From: JBCDGZ01 sp038750655
GTDB taxonomy: Bacteria; Bacteroidota; Bacteroidia; Chitinophagales; Saprospiraceae
Assembly: GCA_038750655.1 (NCBI GenBank)
Contig: JBCDGZ010000098.1
Span: 1-30,193, forward strand
DNA: 30,193 bases
Direction: 5' to 3'
Below, piece after piece: positions 9,001-15,952 of this stretch. How positions within the stretch are numbered: the first letter of the stretch is position 1; every line of letters begins with the position of its first letter. The notes beneath the pieces were generated by a model that made no database searches, was not told the DNA's origin, and saw nothing but the letters and a program-made list of their open reading frames with translations. Both the position numbers and the translations under genes were made by a program.

Positions 9001-10129
9001 ATCCTAGCGCCAGCATTCGCGCCATATGAAAGTCCACAGAAACTGTTTTGAACAAATCCGTATACAAAAAGCTCACCGGCTCTGTATCATCCGTACCATC
9101 GTTAGAAACGACTTGAGGGGGGCTACTGAGATTGCCATTGAGGTAATCCGTCACCGCGCTGGCCAGCCCTTCATTATTCCAGCGATCTTGATAGTTGCTC
9201 ATATCAATCGTGGGGGAGTAGCTCGGCGATCCATTATTGTAATCATTGTATTTCCTCCACTGCTCATTATTAAGGCGACCTACCCCATTCTGAGAAAGGA
9301 AGGCGGTGTCAATGAGTTCCCAGTCATAGTCCCCCTGTAAAGTATCCACATAGGTGGTGAGAAATAACTGCTCCAGTTTGGTATCGCCAACACGCTGGCA
9401 GCGGATGTAGTCAATATATTCTACTCGTACGCCAAAAAATCCAGTCGGGAAGCCCGTCCCCAATGCCACGGCTCGTTCCTCTTCGGCGAGCTCGCTTTTT
9501 GATTGCTGACGGCTTTTTTCCTTCGGACCTTCATTGGCTGCTGCCAGGGTAAGGTTGCCATAAATCTGTCCCCGAAAGGAAAGAAAACGCTTGGCGGCGT
9601 CCTGATCGGGATGTTTAGAAATAGCCTCTGCTTTGATGATACTTCTCTCCGAAGTCCCAAACTTAAAACCAAACTCAAAAGACATTTGCTGGGAGGCCCA
9701 AACCTTAAATATCCCCTGATACTGATTGAGGAGGTCGGCAGGAACAAAGCCCGTTCCCAACTGAGCCGCCAACTGATCGTACTCCCCCGTCTCTAAAAAG
9801 CGGATGACAACCGTCGTGGTATTGGCGGTATCCTTGGGAAGGGGAACGGCCGTCTGATAAACCCACAGTCGATCTGCTCCGGTATCTATGATGGTATCAG
9901 GTTGTTGCGAAAAATCGACGATGGCATTATAGAGATTCTTATAAACCGCTCGATAGACTCGAACGGGGCGGCTGGCGATCGGGAAGGTATCTTCCAGGCT
10001 GTTGAGCATCGCCCAGCGCAGATGATTACCGGAGGTCGATTGGTCAGAACCATTAGAGCCCGCTGCCTGCAGATACAGCTGAGAAGATTGTAATTGGGGA
10101 TTATTGGCATTCAGAATTGGATTCGACAT
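6074..10129 (-). CDS. Giant leaderless FN3-like multidomain protein
   Basis: 1351 residues from the ATG at 10129 (MSNPILN); a TTG at 10156 in frame adds nine residues and is not favoured. There is no signal peptide, membrane segment or T9SS tail. Near the N-terminus the segment HLRWAMLNSLEDTFP then VRVYRAVYKN (about 36-65) looks like the start of an Ig/FN3-type module (W-core then vYR). The middle is Asn/Ser/Gly-rich and beta-predicted. The last 230 residues hold two FN3-like units: one with QIRQYKIYRTENPVD and FYRVVALRE, and one with VTISWDKTVHNGKYYLYKLNRFGNW and HHFKVIAENSSG. It is the last gene of the operon, 52 bases behind the 1734-residue gene, and is followed by a hairpin. I do not recognise a named family and assign no function; a structural, binding or exported payload role is inference. 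Confidence 0.8.
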   Translation of the reverse strand: MSNPILNANNPQLQSSQLYLQAAGSNGSDQSTSGNHLRWAMLNSLEDTFPIASRPVRVYRAVYKNLYNAIVDFSQQPDTIIDTGADRLWVYQTAVPLPKDTANTTTVVIRFLETGEYDQLAAQLGTGFVPADLLNQYQGIFKVWASQQMSFEFGFKFGTSERSIIKAEAISKHPDQDAAKRFLSFRGQIYGNLTLAAANEGPKEKSRQQSKSELAEEERAVALGTGFPTGFFGVRVEYIDYIRCQRVGDTKLEQLFLTTYVDTLQGDYDWELIDTAFLSQNGVGRLNNEQWRKYNDYNNGSPSYSPTIDMSNYQDRWNNEGLASAVTDYLNGNLSSPPQVVSNDGTDDTEPVSFLYTDLFKTVSVDFHMARMLALGYIDASAVYNRYLYAIQYDHNGGQHFSLSLPTVLFDYRYPTPPRIELGYGIELNAGECNPSIDDQGYAKFEDARYINIRREAFQYEKGVPPFFENSDFYIYTTSAIQFGLRYQNKTTSSSSYTLMTLLDQLKDSNYNDLSGEAEEMAILDNGEFTSPVYLHRTTDPDYHHYGLYSLNWFSRTENFYPGSLSNLVHSDKTVFPSRCGIVVPPTDCSAQVIFKEIPPILTTSTEQAMLNPDGSNLVVRVKYRWRPPIDGTSPPDGLAFETPDKIEFYFRELPARIIHGIIAGVTEQDCGTADLTLTISNGESLSNAFIGSVLVANEQPYVVKAINGSVVSVEGIPDNGVIVPTGSDETYVSPDYILPSAGELFVLTENLSVPAAWTQLGHRETLSTAAQQGITQNAALSQVPPAAGSGTNNSGIYDIVFTGLPNSSNNFGGSVEINGQGYTVLDTDYDNAGHLHLMVLDGDYDPAQDGSYVPWAGPLSVTYFPGTKLYLDDTSGLQFSVVYPAAGDVSKITYMGLRAVNSSTGCTSPITPPIPMVAVAYQAPVQPAATRLLEYATRPDFYGKSSYTFQVEFPNTPYAVVFYRADGKSILERLYTTSLLNNILANNSLDFIITNLDILVNGNPANSQLPPPDNINSGQSIQDAIRETVSNNFVPLTKTPVLYDQINSTVASPKPPSANTPYPMVVKVGSDLQFTDFTLDGANNSVVFYCAVGMNNQLALSAPSEIIGPIRLINSYPPKPAAIKKIVTTLPDNLLGTPASVGFEINPYVESEQIRQYKIYRTENPVDALSIHSMQLVQTIQEGQPITDDFSSSTFVPFGEPLFYRVVALREILDENNQPEFVPSFPSELAVASIIDLVNPDAPALSYTGTDVLNGSSVVTEIQSVTISWDKTVHNGKYYLYKLNRFGNWQKIHELQSNDLNLSVALVNTSLANGTLIKLDADGNTLFHHFKVIAENSSGMQSLDERRLTI

Positions 10130-10181
10130 ATTACTTTCTTTTGGAAAAATCAACAATGAATTTTAACACCTCCTGTCAAGG

Positions 10182-13100
10182 TTAAAATTGTTTGGTAAAG
10201 GATACGTTCTCTGTGGTCACATTTTCATACTGCCCCGTATCCGGGTTGTAGCGTTTGTAGCGGAAGGTCGCCGTGATGCTCACCTGTCCATTCCCAGGGA
10301 AGGCTCCACCGCCGGGGAATAAAATGGCACTGCTGTCCTTGGCAACAATCTTGGTAGTCAGTGCAGTACCATTGACCTGTAGATCAATGCCCTCTTCGAG
10401 CGTAAGCACCGGAATCTTGGGGTCATTGAACGGTTCCGGATTGCGGACCAAGGCAGCAATGATAGAATTGTTGGCGCTATTTCTTAGAAGTAAGAATTCT
10501 GTTGTCGTCGCAGGCGGTAAGTCGGAGAGGCCAAGGGTCCCAAAGAGCACCTGCTCGTAGGCCAGGACATCCTCGCTATTGGTACTGGGGATGCTGACCC
10601 CGCTCCAATCTTTTTCTACTACAAAAACCGCTTCGGTCGTGTTGCCCTCCTCGTCTGTAATTGCATAGCTATTGACCTGTTCGGTGAACGAAGCATAACG
10701 CGACGTCTCAAAAGTATAGCGGTGTACCTCTCGTTCTACACTTCCTTTAAAGGCATTATAAACAGCCGTGTAGCATTTGAGTGGTTCGAGGTCTTTGGCA
10801 AAAACAGAGCCTTGAGCAACCGTTTGTACCGTATTGATTCCCAAACAGGGGACACCGTTGAGGATGGTATTGATCACCTCATTTTCTACCGTCTCAATGA
10901 CTGGCCCGGGCACCCATTGTGCGAAGGTCACATCTGCATTGTCAGCGGGCCGGGCCGGGTCCTTGATCTTAAGGCCCAGTCGGTAGCCTCCCCAGTCGCT
11001 GTCGTACATGGTGCGGACATAGGCTTGCTTGAAGAATAAGCCCAGCTCTACATTTTCATAAAAAATAGGCTTCGCATTGATCAGATTGCCATCGGCATTG
11101 GGGTAGGAGGTGGCAAAGTCGATGTAATGCAAGAGCGTACGCAGCTTGAACTTATCTTGCAGCGCGGCAGGCAGCCCACTGTACAGCGGATGCAGGTTAT
11201 TGTTGTCAAATTGGTGGAAAAATCCCGGAGGGCCTTCGGTGCGGAACTTGACCGTATGGTTTTCGGTGTAGGTCTGAAGCAGGGTGCTGCCATCTTTGTA
11301 CACTCGGGTCCTAGTACCGACATTAACTGTATAGGTCTGATCGGGCTTCCACAAGACCTGTCCAACCGATGAATTCAGCGCATTGACCTCATCCCCCGTA
11401 TTGTTGGCACTGTTGGCCTGCGTGACCGTATCATTGAGCTGAAAATCTTCCAGACTTAGGTAGCACAACTTGCGCAGTTCACTGTAGCATTCGTTCGTTT
11501 CTCCATAACCACTACCGTCGAGGTATTCCACAGTGATGCACCCCTGGAAGGGCACTCTGGTCGTCCCATCCTGTAGTACCGCTTGTACCGAGAAGAAGAA
11601 CCGGCCATCTTGAAGGGGGCCAGGGAATTTCAAACATTCAAAACAGCTGACTTGACCAAAGTACTCTACCGGAAGCAGAAACTTGAGGGTGTACTTGACA
11701 CAACCCGGAACCTCAAAGCTGTATTCTCCAATGTAGTTGCTCAACCTGGTGAAAATCATGTAGACATCGGGAAGAGAATTCTTGATGTCATTGCGCAGAC
11801 TATCAGTGCGCGAGCACCGCTTCGGTTGCTTACAAATATTAAAGGTATTGCCTACCAAGTATTTGTAGATCAAGGACAACCACAGCGGGTGAGTGATTTC
11901 ATAAGGCTCATCCGGCAAACCACCTGCCTTGAAGAAACCATTAATAATCCCTACCAAATCGGCCATAATCTCCTGGGTGCAAGGCAAGCCGCCCGATCCA
12001 GCAATCCCACCACCCTCGCAGTAGCCAGAGCGGATGACAATTTTCTGGATGGGCTGGCTGTCATCATTGTACAGCAGCTCTTGCGGTGTGCTGGCCCCAG
12101 CAAGATTCTGGCTACTCACTAGTACATCACTGTAATTGAGATTGGCATCTGCTTCGAGGCGATAATAATCGATTTGTAAATTGGTGGTACCCGTTTGTAC
12201 TCCTAGTCGAACCAGCGCCGTCGGTACAGCGAGGTAGAGGGTCAGGGCTTGTCCCGGATGAAAGCGAATGGCACTGGAATTGATCGTACCGGCTGGACCA
12301 TCGGAGAGTTCAAAGCCTACATTCTGCGTCGTGAACAGCGTCTGCGAAGGCAGCAACCCACTGGCTCCCACCAGCGTGAGATCAACACAGGTTTCGTCAA
12401 TCAACGTTCCTACACAATTCAAATTCAGCACCGCATAGTCCTCGCTCCAGGAAGGGCCATTGGGCACACCGCTGCTCATAAAAGAGAGTGGAGACAGGCT
12501 TAGGAGGCGAATTTTGGTATAGTGGCCAGGAGCGCTCCACTGCCAGAATCCGATCTTAGGATCGGCCGGCAGGCCGGTGGCTCCGGGGATATTATAAATA
12601 TCGTTGGGCGACAGCGTTACATTGGTGACCTCAAACTCGTAGGTCAGCTGAGGCGCTTTGGCCTTTTTGGGCGGCAGCAGTTCCCGGTACTTAGGCGTCA
12701 CGCCAATACCTCCGACATCATTGGTGGTCGGTAGTGGATTAACCGCGTGCTTGAATTCGATGTCGACGTAGCTATCCAGCGGAATGACATTGGTGTCGGA
12801 TGGATTGCTGTTGAAGGCCACAGGGTAGCTTTCGCCAGTGTGGACATTAATGGCGTTGACCGAATCGCTTTGCAGCAACGGAATTTGAACGACATTGAGG
12901 CTGTTGTTGAAATTCCATTTGAATTTGACTTTAGCGCACTTCTTTATAAACAACAGTTTCACACAGACCTTCACTTCTCCGGCGATAATGAAAGGCTTCG
13001 GCGCATCAACCGAGAGCGCAAAATGAGCGCCGATGCCAATCCCGACGCCAAAGATGGATACGGAGCCTTCGATGCCTGCGCGGATGCTACCGCCGACTTG

Positions 13101-15386
13101 CAGCGGGCGGAAGCTCAGGCGTCCGGCCAGATCAAGATAGGCTTCGACTTTGACCCGGGCTGGGCCGAATTTTTTGTCGATTTTCATCCCTGCGCCGGCG
13201 CCCGTACGGATGCCGGAGGCCGAGAGCATGAGGTAGAAATAGGCGCGATTAATGATGCGCAGTAACTTGGCTTGAATGCGCTTGTTCTCCGGCAGGTCAC
13301 GACCGATATTGACGTACCAGCCCGTAGAGTTACCGAAGAAAAAGCCCAGCTCCATTGCGCCAGTGACCTCGGCGATGGCTCCCCGCTGGCTGCCGCTGTC
13401 CGGCACTTTGTAATCCACCCCTAATGCTGCCTCGATCGAGCTGTCCGTGATGGCCAGGAAGGCATAGAACGGTGGCGTGTTTTGGGAGGCAAAGCCAATG
13501 CGTTTTTTCAACAGCTGGGCTTCCCCTTCCAGGAAGAAGACGCCGGGGAGGGACAAGAGGAAAAATAGGCGGCTGGAGAAGGTGAAGCCGGAGTCGGCAG
13601 CGGTACCGAAGAGGACGCCTGCGCCGAGGGAAGTCCCACCGATGGGATAAAACTTGGGTTCATTGATACCTCGGGTGGGCATTTTGTAATATTCAAACCA
13701 AGGGGTATCATCCGATAGGCCCGCCTGGGCTTTGGAGACGACAAAGTGTCGGCCAAAGAGGGCTTCAAAGCCATAGATGCCCAAGCCGGTGCTCCCCAGC
13801 GGAATAGGGTTAGAAATCTCCAAGCCTACATTGACCAGGAAGGCCGGCACATCCGGCATATAACGCATCCCTGCACTACCAGCGATGTTCATACGAGGCA
13901 AGGAGAAGGCTACATTACCTGCGTATTCTACTCCGTTTGTGCCCCCCTCCTTGACGGCCAGATAGCCGCTGAGCAGCAGGGCTGCTTTGTCTTCGCTGAC
14001 ATTGCCCGGTAGGGCCAGGTCGATGCCGATGCCTTCGATGCGGAAGAAATGCGAGGAGCCGTCTTCCGTAAAATAGTACTTGATTCCATCCCCCCGCGCA
14101 TCAACACCCGCCGGGTTAATACTCAAGCCGCCATCGAAGCCCACGTATTTGTATTTGACGCCATTGCGTTCATCACTACCCAAGTGCAGAGCAGTGATGG
14201 ACAGTTTGACCGGCCCGATGGGCAGCGTAATCGCCTTGGGCAGCACCAGTGCTCCTCCTTCGAACTCGAAGGTGCCGTCGGACCAGATGAGCATCTTAGT
14301 GATCTCCACATCCTGAGGTAGAAACTGGCCAATGGCACCGCTCTGTTGGTCGAAGTCGAGGTTGCCAGAGACGGCGACGAAGAAGCGGCCATCGCGTTTG
14401 CCGACGGAGAGGGAGTCGAGTTTGAGGGTGAGAATATTGGGGATTTTCAAATCCTGCAAACCTTGCTCATCGGAGACACTGATGTAAAAATCACCATCCT
14501 CATCAAAATGGACATTGACATCCACCTCGGCTGGGTTACCGCTGGCATTTTGGAAACCCGGAATTTGCATTTTACCGCAAATCTCAGAACCAACAATGGC
14601 ATTCTGGTAAAAGGTCAGACTAAAACAGTTCAGCCCTACGCTGAAATCACCGAGGGTCGCTTGTAAAAGAGGACTTCCCCCGCTGGCCAGCCGGATTTCT
14701 CCTGAGAAGCCAGTATTTCCAATCAGAATATTATTGCCCTCCAGGGTGCCAGTAGAACTTCCTTGATCAATATCAAAAGGCAGGTGAACGGTGATGTTAT
14801 TGATGCCGACTCCCTTGAAATGAGGATGCCCTTCGGGAGGGGTCTGCTGACTGGATAGATAGGGCGTAATCCCTGTCATTTCAATGACGATGCCGGTGTT
14901 GCCCAGCTCGACCGCATCGATGGTGGCGCTGAGTCCGCTGGCGTCAAACACCAAGTCATCTGGTAAACTGTAACTGACTCCAGCACCGCCCAGTGTCACG
15001 GCAAAGGGCTTGATGTTGGCTCCATCCATGATAGGCAACCACTCCGAACCGACCAGTTCCACGGGCACCAGCCAATCGTTTTTGATCAGCAGAGAGACAT
15101 TGAGGTTGGTCAAGTCTAGGGAAAAACCAGGCAGGGTAGTGGCGCGAAAATCCAAGATGGTTATATTGCCACCATTCAAAAAGACCAGTTCCATATTCGG
15201 AATGCCAAAGAAGGGGAAAGCGATACGGGTGAGGATCGCTAATTGACCAGAGACCTCACGATGCGTCTCGTTTTCGTAAATTTCGTAATTGATAAATCCT
15301 ACATCATCCAACCACGGGGGCGCATCCCCAAAGAAGCTGGGCCAGAAATTGAGGTTATCGCTAAGCGGGGCATATCCTTTTATCAT
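10182..15386 (-). CDS. Giant leaderless beta-rich protein (1734 aa)
   Basis: Starts at the ATG at 15386 (MIKGYAPLS) without a signal peptide. Residues about 1-828 are almost entirely beta strands with amphipathic Gly/Val/Leu alternation and no long helices. The end of this block (GWYVNIGRDLPENKRIQ near 690, then LSASGIRTGAGAGMK, GIEGSVSIFGVGIGIGAH and FALSVDAPKPFIIAGEVKV) resembles from memory proteins carrying the uncharacterised DUF6603 region; this is a weak call. Residues about 830-1100 look like Ig-type modules. Residues about 1125-1310 are Cys-rich (pairs such as CEGGG..LPC, CKQPKRC, CFEC). The C-terminal 400 residues include QTYTVNVGTRTRVYKDG, RTEGPPGFFHQF and YTFETSRYASFTE, Ig-like in style. 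No T9SS tail or RTX repeats are seen. It is fourth in the operon, 12 bases behind the lipoprotein gene. Function unknown. Confidence 0.8.
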   Translation of the reverse strand: MIKGYAPLSDNLNFWPSFFGDAPPWLDDVGFINYEIYENETHREVSGQLAILTRIAFPFFGIPNMELVFLNGGNITILDFRATTLPGFSLDLTNLNVSLLIKNDWLVPVELVGSEWLPIMDGANIKPFAVTLGGAGVSYSLPDDLVFDASGLSATIDAVELGNTGIVIEMTGITPYLSSQQTPPEGHPHFKGVGINNITVHLPFDIDQGSSTGTLEGNNILIGNTGFSGEIRLASGGSPLLQATLGDFSVGLNCFSLTFYQNAIVGSEICGKMQIPGFQNASGNPAEVDVNVHFDEDGDFYISVSDEQGLQDLKIPNILTLKLDSLSVGKRDGRFFVAVSGNLDFDQQSGAIGQFLPQDVEITKMLIWSDGTFEFEGGALVLPKAITLPIGPVKLSITALHLGSDERNGVKYKYVGFDGGLSINPAGVDARGDGIKYYFTEDGSSHFFRIEGIGIDLALPGNVSEDKAALLLSGYLAVKEGGTNGVEYAGNVAFSLPRMNIAGSAGMRYMPDVPAFLVNVGLEISNPIPLGSTGLGIYGFEALFGRHFVVSKAQAGLSDDTPWFEYYKMPTRGINEPKFYPIGGTSLGAGVLFGTAADSGFTFSSRLFFLLSLPGVFFLEGEAQLLKKRIGFASQNTPPFYAFLAITDSSIEAALGVDYKVPDSGSQRGAIAEVTGAMELGFFFGNSTGWYVNIGRDLPENKRIQAKLLRIINRAYFYLMLSASGIRTGAGAGMKIDKKFGPARVKVEAYLDLAGRLSFRPLQVGGSIRAGIEGSVSIFGVGIGIGAHFALSVDAPKPFIIAGEVKVCVKLLFIKKCAKVKFKWNFNNSLNVVQIPLLQSDSVNAINVHTGESYPVAFNSNPSDTNVIPLDSYVDIEFKHAVNPLPTTNDVGGIGVTPKYRELLPPKKAKAPQLTYEFEVTNVTLSPNDIYNIPGATGLPADPKIGFWQWSAPGHYTKIRLLSLSPLSFMSSGVPNGPSWSEDYAVLNLNCVGTLIDETCVDLTLVGASGLLPSQTLFTTQNVGFELSDGPAGTINSSAIRFHPGQALTLYLAVPTALVRLGVQTGTTNLQIDYYRLEADANLNYSDVLVSSQNLAGASTPQELLYNDDSQPIQKIVIRSGYCEGGGIAGSGGLPCTQEIMADLVGIINGFFKAGGLPDEPYEITHPLWLSLIYKYLVGNTFNICKQPKRCSRTDSLRNDIKNSLPDVYMIFTRLSNYIGEYSFEVPGCVKYTLKFLLPVEYFGQVSCFECLKFPGPLQDGRFFFSVQAVLQDGTTRVPFQGCITVEYLDGSGYGETNECYSELRKLCYLSLEDFQLNDTVTQANSANNTGDEVNALNSSVGQVLWKPDQTYTVNVGTRTRVYKDGSTLLQTYTENHTVKFRTEGPPGFFHQFDNNNLHPLYSGLPAALQDKFKLRTLLHYIDFATSYPNADGNLINAKPIFYENVELGLFFKQAYVRTMYDSDWGGYRLGLKIKDPARPADNADVTFAQWVPGPVIETVENEVINTILNGVPCLGINTVQTVAQGSVFAKDLEPLKCYTAVYNAFKGSVEREVHRYTFETSRYASFTEQVNSYAITDEEGNTTEAVFVVEKDWSGVSIPSTNSEDVLAYEQVLFGTLGLSDLPPATTTEFLLLRNSANNSIIAALVRNPEPFNDPKIPVLTLEEGIDLQVNGTALTTKIVAKDSSAILFPGGGAFPGNGQVSITATFRYKRYNPDTGQYENVTTENVSFTKQF

Positions 15387-15398
15387 TTTTTAAGGTGT

Positions 15399-15947
15399 TT
15401 ATCGGGTGAATTGACTAAGGGCGATTTTACAGCTAGCGCAACTTTTCGCGTTTTCGACTTTTGCTTTGATCGCTTCGGCACCGTTGAGCTGAACTTTGAT
15501 TTGGCTGTTTTTTAAATAAATCGTATCGACGGAAGAAAGGGGCGATTCCCCTAGGTCAATGTATCTTTCATAATAAATTTCGATCTCCTTTCCGGGAAGA
15601 ATAGCAAAGTTCAATTCTTGCTGACCTCCTAGGTTGCTAAATGAATCGTAGCAGAAGGCTGCCTGTCCAAGCTTTGATGCAGTATTGGTCAGGAGCGGTG
15701 ACCTCAGATGGAGGCTATCGACCTGACAACTTTGCATATTCAGTTGATGGGGCGTATACACCTCATCGCGTGTGAAGTATCGCTGGGTATCATTATTAAG
15801 CACCGTATCTGTTCGCAAACGGAATTCGTCGGAAATAATACTAACCTGCACCACCTCCTTGGTGTCATTTTGTAGAGTAAGCTGAACCTCTGCACTACAG
15901 GCAGAGAATAGGAGGAGAATTAAGGTGATGAAGATGGTATTTTTCAT
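15399..15947 (-). CDS. Small lipoprotein of the giant-protein operon
   Basis: 182 residues from the ATG at 15947. The N-terminus MKNTIFITLILLLFSAC is a clear lipoprotein signal with Cys17 after LFSA. The mature part is beta-rich (VQLTLQNDTKEVVQVSII, ELNFAILPGKEIEIYYERY), with four later Cys residues in two pairs, the last as CASC near the C-terminus. No family is recognised. It sits 5 bases behind the metallopeptidase gene and 12 bases ahead of the giant 1734-residue gene, so it is surely co-transcribed. As the only member of the operon with an export signal, it may anchor or receive one of the large proteins at the envelope, or protect the cell from the peptidase; both ideas are inference. 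Confidence 0.8.
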   Translation of the reverse strand: MKNTIFITLILLLFSACSAEVQLTLQNDTKEVVQVSIISDEFRLRTDTVLNNDTQRYFTRDEVYTPHQLNMQSCQVDSLHLRSPLLTNTASKLGQAAFCYDSFSNLGGQQELNFAILPGKEIEIYYERYIDLGESPLSSVDTIYLKNSQIKVQLNGAEAIKAKVENAKSCASCKIALSQFTR

Positions 15948-15952
15948 AATAT

